Below are positions 1 through 8,000 of a stretch of 64,000 bases of DNA, piece by piece. The stretch covers positions 23,394-87,393 of the forward strand of contig SIAP01000008.1 in the NCBI GenBank assembly GCA_009691725.1. Reading direction: 5' to 3'. Every line of letters begins with the position of its first letter. Position 1 is the first letter of the stretch. The position numbers and the translations under genes were made by a program. This DNA is from Phycisphaerales bacterium (GTDB lineage: Bacteria; Planctomycetota; Phycisphaerae; Phycisphaerales; SM1A02). The notes beneath the pieces are model-generated. The model saw only the letters and a list, made by a program, of their open reading frames with translations, was not told where the DNA came from and did not search any database.

Positions 1-1
1 G

Positions 2-916
2 CTCACCACAGGCGAACTTCGACTCGTCCGACAGGCGCTTCGTGAAATGCGGGCTGGATTCACGATGTTTCACCGCTTTCGAACGCTGCGAAAGATCGCC
101 ATCTTCGGCAGTGCTCGCACACCGCGCGAACATCCGGACTACCGAGCGGCGGTGGAGTTTTCTCGTCTGCTGGCAGAGCGGGGTTGGATGGCGATCACTG
201 GCGCAGGACCCGGGATCATGCAGGCGGGGATTGAGGGTCCGACACCGGAGCGCGCATTTGGATTGAGCATCCGATTGCCATTCGAGGACAAACCGAATCC
301 GGTCATCGCGAATGATCCCAAGTTGCTGACCTTTCGCTATTTCTTCACGCGCAAACTTGCGTTCATGGGAAATGCAGATGCGGTCGCCGCCTTTCCTGGC
401 GGATTTGGAACACAGGATGAACTGTTTGAGGCGCTGACGCTGGTGCAAACGGGGCGCAATGCCATCATTCCAATCGTGCTCGTCGAAGGTCATGGCGAGG
501 ATGGCCACGCACTTGGGTATTGGAAAAAGTGGGAGGGGTTCGTGCGCGGTGCGATGCACGACACTGGCTGGATCAGCCGCGAAGACGAACATCTCTATCG
601 CATCGCGCGATCGCCCACTGAGGCAACCGAAATCGTGGCGCACTACTACCTCCGATATCAGTCGAGCCGGTATGTCGACGATCGGTTCGTCATTCGACTT
701 GATGCGCCCCTGCCGTCGCATTCCTGCGCTGAGTTTGACCGTGATTTCGGCGAATTGCTGGCAAGCGGCGGATTTTCGCAGGGAGACACCTTTGAGGGTG
801 ACGATGCCCCAGGTGGAACGCCACGCCTGTGGTTCCGTCACAATCGGAAACACATTGGACTGCTGCGCCGCTTGATTGATCGAATCAACGACACGCCACA
901 GATCGCAGCGACATGA
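2..916 (+). CDS. LOG family (lysine decarboxylase-like) nucleotide-binding protein, 5' end missing
   Basis: The Rossmann-type LOG family fold is shown by FGSART near the start, GAGPGIMQAGIEG and the PGGFGTQDE motif around residues 115-125, the family's nucleotide/phosphate-binding loop. Family members hydrolyse nucleotide 5'-monophosphates (cytokinin-activating type) or have unknown substrates, so the substrate cannot be assigned here. The frame is open from base 2 to the window edge without a stop. The codons ahead of the first ATG (47) read like the N-terminal helix of longer family members, so the true start probably lies outside the window; ATG 47 is the internal fallback. The stop overlaps the next ATG (ATGA, 913-916), suggesting coupling to the lipoprotein gene. 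Cytoplasmic. Confidence 0.85.
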   Translation, partial: LTTGELRLVRQALREMRAGFTMFHRFRTLRKIAIFGSARTPREHPDYRAAVEFSRLLAERGWMAITGAGPGIMQAGIEGPTPERAFGLSIRLPFEDKPNPVIANDPKLLTFRYFFTRKLAFMGNADAVAAFPGGFGTQDELFEALTLVQTGRNAIIPIVLVEGHGEDGHALGYWKKWEGFVRGAMHDTGWISREDEHLYRIARSPTEATEIVAHYYLRYQSSRYVDDRFVIRLDAPLPSHSCAEFDRDFGELLASGGFSQGDTFEGDDAPGGTPRLWFRHNRKHIGLLRRLIDRINDTPQIAAT

Positions 917-1887
917 AGCAGCAGGGTTTCCCATCGCAGGGTTTCCCATCGCGGATTTCCGCCGGACTCGTGTGCGCGCTGCTGCTCTGCCAGAGTTGCG
1001 CAGATCCATTCGCCCTGACTCCAACTGATGTCGCGGGTGATGTCGATGGGGGCATCGAAAGCGATTCCACCACTGACATCCACACCCAGATCCTCCGGAC
1101 ACCGCTGAAAACCGTCACCCTGCCAGTGGACGATGGAACGACTGATGGCATCGCAGTCATCCAGTGGAGACTCAGCGACGACCATGCGCTGCTCGATGCG
1201 TTTTGGAATGCGCATCCACCGTCGGAGATCTCAGCGGAGACCCAGGCGAGGCTCGCAGCGAATGGACTGCGCGTCGCGCAAGTTTCATACGGAGATGTCC
1301 CCAGTGCATTGGTCGAACTTGGCGGCACCTTTGCGAATGTGCGTTCATGGCTCGGGCAGGCAACCACCTGGACCCAGATTGCTTCCCTGCCAATTCGTGG
1401 TCAGGTTGCAGTTGTCGTTGATGGCGCCACTCGTCGGTTCGAGGATGGGCTCTTCCAACTTTTGTTGCGAGGTTGGACGGTTCCGCTCGAATCTGGTGCG
1501 GTCACCGACCTCGAGATTGTCCCCGCGTTTATTCGTGGTGGTGCCGTCCCCGGCGGTCGCACCCTTCGCAGAGAACCCTTCCACTCGGCGGGGTTTGAAG
1601 CAGCCATGCCTCGCGGATCTGCACTCCTCATCATGGGAATCTCGCCGGGATGGAGCTCCAAGAAGCAATCAACCGGATCGTCAACGGGACCGCCAGCATT
1701 GCCTCCTCCGACGATCGGAGAGTTGATCCTCACCGACTCGAATCGCCAGACACATGCGCTGCAGCTTCGATCCGTGCTGCTGATTGTTCCCTTGATTCAG
1801 GCCCACCACTTTCCTGTGGAGTCGCCCGTAGCATCGCCGATCAGCGAGAATGCAGATGGAAGTCAATCCAACACCACCGCGCGATGA
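913..1887 (+). CDS. Hypothetical secreted/lipoprotein-like protein
   Basis: A 324-residue protein of unknown function. Residues 15-29 form a hydrophobic signal segment ending LLLCQSC, so it is probably a lipoprotein anchored at Cys29, although the lipobox is imperfect (C at -3). The remainder is a soluble domain without a recognised motif, with alternating beta-type segments (about 130-240). The start overlaps the LOG gene stop (ATGA). The 3' end overlaps the pssA start by 38 bp. The N-terminal coding region holds a perfect 15-bp tandem duplication that doubles the pentapeptide GFPSQ. High GC at third codon positions and the coupled arrangement support a real gene. I do not recognise a family. 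Confidence 0.7.
   Translation: MKQQGFPSQGFPSRISAGLVCALLLCQSCADPFALTPTDVAGDVDGGIESDSTTDIHTQILRTPLKTVTLPVDDGTTDGIAVIQWRLSDDHALLDAFWNAHPPSEISAETQARLAANGLRVAQVSYGDVPSALVELGGTFANVRSWLGQATTWTQIASLPIRGQVAVVVDGATRRFEDGLFQLLLRGWTVPLESGAVTDLEIVPAFIRGGAVPGGRTLRREPFHSAGFEAAMPRGSALLIMGISPGWSSKKQSTGSSTGPPALPPPTIGELILTDSNRQTHALQLRSVLLIVPLIQAHHFPVESPVASPISENADGSQSNTTAR
921..950 (+). repeat. Tandem duplication, 2 x 15 bp
   Basis: Two identical adjacent copies of GCAGGGTTTCCCATC, in frame inside the signal-peptide region of the lipoprotein-like gene. It is one of several short tandem arrays at gene boundaries in this window. Confidence 0.9.
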
Positions 1888-2782
1888 CCTCCACTACGCG
1901 CCGCATCGACGTCGGCTGCTGTCGATCTCTGTCGCGCCAACATTGCTGACGCTGGGAAACCTGATCTGCGGATTCGCCGCGATCCACTACGCAAGCAAAC
2001 CCATTGGTCCAAGCAATGTGTTGGGGTGGAGCACCCTCACCATCGCTGGTGCGTTGGTCTTCTTCGGCATGATGTTTGATGCTCTCGACGGCTTCGCCGC
2101 ACGCCTCACCAGATCTGCGAGCGAGTTTGGAGCGCAGTTGGATTCGATGGCGGACATGGTCACCTTTGGCGTCGCTCCCGCATTCATGATGTTGCGACTC
2201 GTCAGCTATTACTACGGTGGACCAGAGCACTACACGGGGATCCTGGGGCCGGAAGCAGATAACGCATACGGCAAGATTCTGTGGGGAATTGCAGCCTTTT
2301 ACATCTGTTGCACCGCGCTCCGGTTGGCGCGCTTCAACGCAGAGACGCCTTCAACCCACGAGGTTGACCACCGCTACTTTCGCGGGTTGCCCTCACCTGG
2401 CGCAGCGGGGACGCTGGCAAGTTTGATCCTGCTCCACCAACACCTCTCGGTGGTGCGCTTTCACGAACTGCCATCGGATGGGTTCGAGAAAACATCTGCA
2501 CTGCTTCTGCCACTGGCGACATTGCTGGTCTCCGCCGCGATGATCTCGCGATTGCCCTATGAGCATGTCGTCAATCGATACTTGCGCGGGCGGCAGACGT
2601 TTTCATTCGTCGCATGGCTAATGCTTCCGCTGGCACTGGCTGTGTGGTGGTTTCAACTCGCGCTCGGCGCTGTCTTCGTTCTCTACGCACTCTCGGGACC
2701 AGTCCGACGAATCATCATCCGAGTGCGCCCACGGAGCGCCAGCGGCGGACTCGCTCCTCGCACCGATGCACACCCTCCATGA
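1850..2782 (+). CDS. pssA: CDP-diacylglycerol-serine O-phosphatidyltransferase
   Basis: Integral membrane CDP-alcohol phosphatidyltransferase that makes phosphatidylserine from CDP-diacylglycerol and serine, the precursor of phosphatidylethanolamine. The full family signature D-G-x2-A-R-x8-G-x3-D-x3-D is present: D80, G81, A84, R85, G94, D98 and D102. Residues 27-45 and 60-78 are hydrophobic helices, and several more follow to about residue 290. The N-terminal [20 protein letters not shown] is typical of the PssA subclass, which supports serine rather than glycerol phosphate as acceptor. ATG 1850 and ATG 1856 are both possible starts. The gene lies within the 3' end of the lipoprotein gene and its stop overlaps trpB (ATGA, 2779-2782). 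Confidence 0.9.
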   Translation: MQMEVNPTPPRDDLHYAPHRRRLLSISVAPTLLTLGNLICGFAAIHYASKPIGPSNVLGWSTLTIAGALVFFGMMFDALDGFAARLTRSASEFGAQLDSMADMVTFGVAPAFMMLRLVSYYYGGPEHYTGILGPEADNAYGKILWGIAAFYICCTALRLARFNAETPSTHEVDHRYFRGLPSPGAAGTLASLILLHQHLSVVRFHELPSDGFEKTSALLLPLATLLVSAAMISRLPYEHVVNRYLRGRQTFSFVAWLMLPLALAVWWFQLALGAVFVLYALSGPVRRIIIRVRPRSASGGLAPRTDAHPP

Positions 2783-4014
2783 GCGACGCCCCCACTGCCA
2801 CCCTGCTTCCAGATCGATTTGGACCCTACGGCGGACGCTACGTTCCTGAGACATTGGTGCACGCCTTGGATGAGTTGGAGCGCGCATACATCGCTGCGCA
2901 GAACGATCCGACTTTTGGTCAGGAAGTGCAGTCGCTGCTTCGGCATTTTGTTGGTCGTGCAACACCCCTCACCGATGCGAAACGACTCACACGATTCGCC
3001 GGCGGCGCTCGAATCCTGCTCAAGCGAGAGGATCTTGCGCACACTGGGGCGCACAAGATCAACAACACGATTGGACAGGGCTTGCTTGCGAAACGCATGG
3101 GAAAGAAGCGAGTGATCGCGGAAACTGGCGCCGGGCAGCATGGCGTAGCGACCGCGACCGCCTGTGCGCACTTTGGCATCCCATGTGAAATCTATATGGG
3201 GTCCGAGGACATCCGTCGTCAGTCACTCAATGTCTTTCGTATGCGATTGCTCGGAGCGAAGGTGAACGAAGTCACCTCTGGATCCCGCACGCTGAAGGAT
3301 GCGACGAATGAAGCAATGCGCGATTGGATGGGGTCGGTTGGAGACACGCACTACATCTTGGGCAGCGTCGTTGGACCACATCCTTTTCCAACCATCGTGC
3401 GCGATTTTCAAAGCGTCATTGGACGCGAATGTCGAGCACAGTGTTTGGAACAATTCAAAGTGCTTCCAACATGCATCGTCGCCTGTGTCGGTGGAGGATC
3501 GAACGCCGCTGGAATCTTTGCGCCATTCATCAACGATGCAGAAGTTCAACTGGTGGGTGTCGAGGCGGGAGGTCGAGGGAACACTCCCGGCGATCACGCT
3601 GCACCACTCTCGCGAGGCGCACCAGGAGTGTTGCATGGTTCGTACTCGTATGTGCTTCAATCTCCCGAGGGTCAGACTGCAGCTGTGCATTCATGCAGCG
3701 CCGGGCTGGACTATCCAGGTGTTGGGCCCGAACACTCCTTGTGGCGCGACCGTGGTCGCGTGCACTATTGCTGTGTCACGGACGCGCAGGCGCTCGAGGC
3801 ATTCCAACTGCTCGCTCGAGAAGAGGGAATCATCCCAGCGCTCGAGACCTCGCACGCCGTCTGGCATGCGGTCGAGTTAGCTCGTTCCATGCAGAAACAT
3901 ACGACGATCGTCATCAATATCTCGGGACGCGGAGACAAGGATGTCAACGAGGCGATGCGGCTGCTTTCGCTGACTTCGACTTCCCCTTCTGCTGAGTTGT
4001 GTCGTGGGGCATGA
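2779..4014 (+). CDS. trpB: Tryptophan synthase beta chain
   Basis: PLP enzyme that condenses indole (normally channelled from TrpA) with serine to give tryptophan. The start [13 protein letters not shown] is characteristic of TrpB1. The PLP Schiff-base lysine is K93 in HTGAHKINN, and the phosphate-binding loop GGGSNA lies near residue 237. EAGG and the C-terminal SGRGDKD also fit. The protein is 411 residues, a normal length. The ATG at 2779 is chosen because the protein starts in the family register there, although the frame stays open upstream. No trpA or other trp gene is in the window. Its 3' end overlaps the convergent phosphatase-fold gene by 71 bp. Confidence 0.95.
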   Translation: MSDAPTATLLPDRFGPYGGRYVPETLVHALDELERAYIAAQNDPTFGQEVQSLLRHFVGRATPLTDAKRLTRFAGGARILLKREDLAHTGAHKINNTIGQGLLAKRMGKKRVIAETGAGQHGVATATACAHFGIPCEIYMGSEDIRRQSLNVFRMRLLGAKVNEVTSGSRTLKDATNEAMRDWMGSVGDTHYILGSVVGPHPFPTIVRDFQSVIGRECRAQCLEQFKVLPTCIVACVGGGSNAAGIFAPFINDAEVQLVGVEAGGRGNTPGDHAAPLSRGAPGVLHGSYSYVLQSPEGQTAAVHSCSAGLDYPGVGPEHSLWRDRGRVHYCCVTDAQALEAFQLLAREEGIIPALETSHAVWHAVELARSMQKHTTIVINISGRGDKDVNEAMRLLSLTSTSPSAELCRGA

Positions 4015-5161
4015 AGTCAATCGCAATGGGGTAATGGTCGCTCGCATAGCCTGCGGGCGGCTGATCGGTCTTGTAATTGTATTCCTCGCTGGGGTGCAGT
4101 GTTGAAAGTATGAAGAACGAATCCGCGACCACTTCATTCACGAATCCGCTTGACATCATGATGTAATCGATTGGACGACCTGACTCATGTGTCGTGTACT
4201 TGTCTCGAAGCGCATCGCGCTCTGCGTCAGGAAGTTTGCTGTCTTTCTGCTTGATGCGATCGGCCGAGGGCCGAAAGTCGTACCCCGTCGCAAACCCCTC
4301 GTCTCTGTACAGATTCATGACATCGGAGAGCGGGGTGGAGTTGAAATCACCCATGATCAAGAGATTCCGGTTCGCATCCTTCGCGAGATCCGCCTGCACC
4401 AACTCGATGATCTTGACGGCCTCTGCCTGCCGATGCCCCTCGAATGCCTTTCCGCCGGCCTTGTGGTGAATTGCGTACACGGTCAATTCGTACCCGCCGG
4501 GCAACACAACGTCGACGGCGAGCGGACTGCGCTGAAACTTGGAGGGATCATTCGGCACGGACGTGGCACTCTGACCTTCGACCGCAGCTGGTTCCTTGGC
4601 ATCGCTTGCGTCTTTCTCCGCAGCAACTTCAAGTTTCGCATCGAGAAACACGCGTGGATTCTTGAGCGGAAATCTCGAAAGGACTGACTGCTCAACGCCT
4701 CGGTAGTAGCCAGCATCCAAGCTCTCCAAATGCGTGTAGCCCATGTCCTTGAGGTACGTATCACGGAACCAGGTGAGCGCTGCCTTTGACTCGATCTCCT
4801 CCAAGAAGAGAACGTCAGCATCCAATCGCTTGATGACCTTCGCAAGTGACTGCGCGCGATCTTCGGTCACCTGCAGCGTCTCTTCCTCCCATTTGTTGTC
4901 GAGCGTTGGGTCGTCGACATGATCGAAGAGATTGAGCAAGTTATACGCAGCGATGCGAACCGCACCAGCGGACTTCTTCGGCGGTTGTTCGACTCCATAC
5001 CAAGACCCAGGACCGCGCTTGACCTTTGGCGCTTTTGGAGCCTGTGCCTTTGCCTTTGCTGCATCACCCTGCGTTGCATCTTTGGACTGTTGAGTCGCTC
5101 CAACAGAGAGTGCGGTCAGGAGAACAAGTGATCCGATGGCGAGGCGCGTCAGTGTGGGCAT
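3944..5161 (-). CDS. Secreted endonuclease/exonuclease/phosphatase family protein
   Basis: A 405-residue protein with an N-terminal signal peptide (about residues 1-23, ending VGATQQ), so it is exported. The EEP fold motifs are in order: AYNLLNLFD (metal/substrate Asn), LFLEEI (metal-binding Glu), [10 protein letters not shown] (catalytic Asp/Asn) and [10 protein letters not shown] (catalytic His). The family cleaves phosphodiesters of nucleic acids, phosphoinositides or sphingolipids. A secreted bacterial member could be an extracellular DNase, but the substrate is not determined. There is a Lys/Ala-rich segment after the signal and a basic Ser/Ala tail that overlaps the trpB 3' end. It is divergent from the ABC exporter gene. 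Confidence 0.85.
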   Translation of the reverse strand: MPTLTRLAIGSLVLLTALSVGATQQSKDATQGDAAKAKAQAPKAPKVKRGPGSWYGVEQPPKKSAGAVRIAAYNLLNLFDHVDDPTLDNKWEEETLQVTEDRAQSLAKVIKRLDADVLFLEEIESKAALTWFRDTYLKDMGYTHLESLDAGYYRGVEQSVLSRFPLKNPRVFLDAKLEVAAEKDASDAKEPAAVEGQSATSVPNDPSKFQRSPLAVDVVLPGGYELTVYAIHHKAGGKAFEGHRQAEAVKIIELVQADLAKDANRNLLIMGDFNSTPLSDVMNLYRDEGFATGYDFRPSADRIKQKDSKLPDAERDALRDKYTTHESGRPIDYIMMSSGFVNEVVADSFFILSTLHPSEEYNYKTDQPPAGYASDHYPIAIDFMPHDTTQQKGKSKSAKAAASPR

Positions 5162-5192
5162 GGGTTGGATACTAACTTCCTACCATCCGACA

Positions 5193-7166
5193 ATGCCCCT
5201 CTGGTCGAGTCGACAACGCTTCAGGGAATATCAATCGGCATCCGAGATTCGACGGCGCCAGAGTCGGGCCGAGAAGACGCTCGTCACTCGCCATGGCACG
5301 GAGGTGAGTGCTCGACGATCGCGCTCGATTCTCCCGCTCCTTCGCGCCTTTGCGCGATTCCTCCGCAGCGATTGGCGATCGGTCACAGCCTCGCTCGGAT
5401 GCGCATCCGTGGCAGCATCGCTGGAACTGCTCCCGCCTGCAGCGACAAAGATCGCCATCGACAATGTCTTTTCGGGGTTGCCGCTCTCCGAAAGAGTGAC
5501 GCGGTGGTTTCCACACTCGTGGACGCTCACTGACACACCTGGCGGGCTGCTCGGCGCGCTTGCAATCTCCATCATCGCAATCTCCTTTGTCGCAGTCGTG
5601 TTTGGACTCATCGGGCGGTGGCTCGCAACCCGCACCGTCAAGCGGGTTCAGAATCGAGTTCGGCGACTCGTCTTTTCACAAGCCATGCGCCTTCCGCTCT
5701 CTCGGATTCAGCAGATGCGCACGGGCGGGTTCGTCGCCACACTTCGTGAGGATGGTGCCGGTGTTGGCGATCTTGTCTTCAGCATGCTCTACAACCCCTG
5801 GCGCGCAGTGATACAACTGCTCGGCAGCCTGGCCGTTCTGGCGATCACAGACTGGAGGCTGCTGCTCGGTGCACTGGTGTTGCTTCCCGTCATCGTGCTG
5901 ACACATCGCACATGGATCGGTCGCATTCGACCCATGTACCGCGACATTAAAGTCACACGCGATGGAATCGATGCTCATGCCACCGAAGTCTTCAGCGGCA
6001 TGCGAGTGGTCCGCGGATTCGCGCGATCGCGCACAGAGAGTCTGAGGTACACGGAAGGCACGCACTTGATGGCTCGCCAAGAGTTGTTGGTGTGGTGGTG
6101 GTCGCGCGGCATCGATCTGGCATGGGCGCTTTTCATTCCCGTGGCTTCCGCTGCGCTGCTCTGGTATGGCGGCACGCAAGTTTTGCGTGGCACATTGACC
6201 GCCGGCGACCTCGTCCTCTTCCTGACATACGTGATGATGCTGCTCATCCCCATCCAAATGCTCGCATCGAGCGCGACCGCCTTCCAAGCAAATCTTGCGG
6301 GGCTCGATCGCATTCTCGACCTCTTGGGGGAACAACCAGAGATGCCAGATTCACCGACTGCGGTGCGGTTGACCAAGCGAGAGATCACTGGAGATGTCTG
6401 CTTCAATGATGTGGCGTATCGCTACCCCGGCGCGACCGAGGATGTCCTTCGCAACATTTCCTTTGCAGCGAAGGCAGGGCAGACGATCGCACTCGTTGGT
6501 CCATCCGGGAGCGGCAAGACCACGCTCTGCAATCTGGTTGCACGATTCTTTGACGCCACCAACGGTGCGATCACAGTCGATGGCAGAAACGTTCGCGACA
6601 TCGCCCTCAATTCGTGGCGCAGCGCGCTTGGGATTGTGGAACAAGATGTCTTCCTCTTCGATGGCTCGGTGGCCGACAACATTCGGTACGGAGATCGCGT
6701 CGCATCCGATGCGCTCGTCCGAAGAGCCGCGACATTGGCGCACGCCATCGAGTTCATCGATGCGCTCCCGCAGGGACTCAACACACGCATCGGCGAACGC
6801 GGCGTGCGGCTCTCTGGAGGCCAACGACAACGCCTTGCCATCGCACGTGCCATCCTCGCAGATCCACGGATCCTCATCCTCGATGAAGCCACGAGCAGTC
6901 TGGACTCCCAGAGCGAGCGACTGATCCAGTTCGCACTGATGAGTCTCGTGCAGGACCGCACCACATTTGTGATCGCTCATCGGCTCAGCACGATTCAACA
7001 TGCAGACTTGATTCTGGTGCTTGAACGCGGCGAGATCACCGCCGCAGGAACACACGCGCAGTTGATGGTGGCAAGCGAGAAATACCAGAACATGGTCTTG
7101 ATGCAGACCGCGATTCCAGCGCCTCCCAAGGTCATCGGCTCTCAGCCCCTATCCTCGCCCTCGTGA
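5193..7166 (+). CDS. ABC exporter (half transporter, MsbA-like type)
   Basis: Membrane domain fused to an ATPase. About six hydrophobic helices span residues 55-310. The nucleotide-binding domain has Walker A GPSGSGKTT (about 435-443), signature LSGGQRQRLAIARA (about 540), Walker B ILILDEATSSLD (about 559) and the H-loop IAHRLST (about 594). Such half transporters dimerise and export lipids, peptides or drugs; the MsbA-like layout and envelope-rich surroundings make a lipid substrate possible but unproven. The frame is open back to 5136, but that start would lie inside the divergent gene. ATG 5193, 31 bp from the divergent start, is preferred and gives 657 residues. It ends just before the dioxygenase gene. 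Confidence 0.85.
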   Translation: MPLWSSRQRFREYQSASEIRRRQSRAEKTLVTRHGTEVSARRSRSILPLLRAFARFLRSDWRSVTASLGCASVAASLELLPPAATKIAIDNVFSGLPLSERVTRWFPHSWTLTDTPGGLLGALAISIIAISFVAVVFGLIGRWLATRTVKRVQNRVRRLVFSQAMRLPLSRIQQMRTGGFVATLREDGAGVGDLVFSMLYNPWRAVIQLLGSLAVLAITDWRLLLGALVLLPVIVLTHRTWIGRIRPMYRDIKVTRDGIDAHATEVFSGMRVVRGFARSRTESLRYTEGTHLMARQELLVWWWSRGIDLAWALFIPVASAALLWYGGTQVLRGTLTAGDLVLFLTYVMMLLIPIQMLASSATAFQANLAGLDRILDLLGEQPEMPDSPTAVRLTKREITGDVCFNDVAYRYPGATEDVLRNISFAAKAGQTIALVGPSGSGKTTLCNLVARFFDATNGAITVDGRNVRDIALNSWRSALGIVEQDVFLFDGSVADNIRYGDRVASDALVRRAATLAHAIEFIDALPQGLNTRIGERGVRLSGGQRQRLAIARAILADPRILILDEATSSLDSQSERLIQFALMSLVQDRTTFVIAHRLSTIQHADLILVLERGEITAAGTHAQLMVASEKYQNMVLMQTAIPAPPKVIGSQPLSSPS

Positions 7167-7168
7167 CC

Positions 7169-7945
7169 ATGACCTACGGCCAATATCTGCGCGTCCCTGA
7201 GTTGCTCTCGCTCCAGCATCCGCTCTCTGGCGGTCGCGACCACGATGAGACGCTCTTCATCATCATTCATCAGGTCTACGAACTTTGGTTCAAGCAGCAG
7301 ATTCACGAGGCTCTCTATCTCCAGCGCGCGCTTGAAGCAGGCGATGATCCGCTTTCCCTCGCCACACTCAAGCGCATGCTCACCATCCTCAAGACAATGG
7401 TTGGTCAAATCGATGTCCTCGAAACGATGAGCCCCGTTTCATTTCTCTCCTTCCGCTCTCTCCTCTCCAACGCCAGTGGTTTTCAGTCGTCGCAGTTTCG
7501 AGACTTCGAGTTCATTCTTGGCAACCGCAAGGCCGCGGCAATTGAGCGATATCCAGAGGGCAGTTCAGAGCGGATAACGCTCACGAATCGTCTTGGTGAA
7601 TTCACACTCTGGCAGTCATTCCTGCGCCGACTCAAACTCGGCGGGCACGTGATTCCAGATGCGCTGCTCGCGGCTCCGCTTCAGGCGCTGCCGGAGAGCG
7701 ATCCCGTGCTGCAGGAAACACTGCTCGCCATCTATCACAACCACCCTGGTGATCGCGCCCTCTGCGAATTGCTCGTCGACCTCGATGAAGGAATCCAAGA
7801 GTGGCGCTATCGACATGTCAAGATGGTCGAGCGCACGATCGGCGCACGAATGGGAACAGGGGGATCGCCCGGCGTCGCGTACTTGCGGGCAACTCTATTC
7901 ACGCCACTCTTCACAGACCTGTGGACGATTCGCGATCGGATTTAG
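7169..7945 (+). CDS. kynA: Tryptophan 2,3-dioxygenase
   Basis: Haem dioxygenase that opens the tryptophan indole ring to N-formylkynurenine, the first step of the kynurenine route. The N-terminal block HQVYELWFKQ contains the distal His and substrate-contact residues, followed by FSSxxSNASGFQSSQFR-type helices. The C-terminal RYRHVKMVERTIGARMGTGGSPG contains the proximal haem-ligand His. At 258 residues it is close to the usual bacterial 260-290. A GTG at 7163 overlaps the ABC exporter stop; ATG 7169 is chosen because MTYGQYL begins in family register. No other kynurenine genes are adjacent, although trpB lies 3 kb upstream on the same strand. Confidence 0.93.
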   Translation: MTYGQYLRVPELLSLQHPLSGGRDHDETLFIIIHQVYELWFKQQIHEALYLQRALEAGDDPLSLATLKRMLTILKTMVGQIDVLETMSPVSFLSFRSLLSNASGFQSSQFRDFEFILGNRKAAAIERYPEGSSERITLTNRLGEFTLWQSFLRRLKLGGHVIPDALLAAPLQALPESDPVLQETLLAIYHNHPGDRALCELLVDLDEGIQEWRYRHVKMVERTIGARMGTGGSPGVAYLRATLFTPLFTDLWTIRDRI

Positions 7946-7972
7946 GACCGCACTCGACCGCGCCATTCCGCT

Positions 7973-8000
7973 GGCGCACGCTCATTGGCGCACGCTCATT
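7973..8000 (+). repeat. Tandem duplication, 2 x 14 bp
   Basis: Two identical adjacent copies of GGCGCACGCTCATT followed by a partial GG, between the convergent dioxygenase and LptC/OstA-like genes and reaching the 3' end of the latter. Confidence 0.9.

Noticed and set aside
2614..2778. Upstream extension of the trpB frame
   Set aside because: Inside pssA; TrpB family register begins at 2779 and the ATGA overlap fits the local style.
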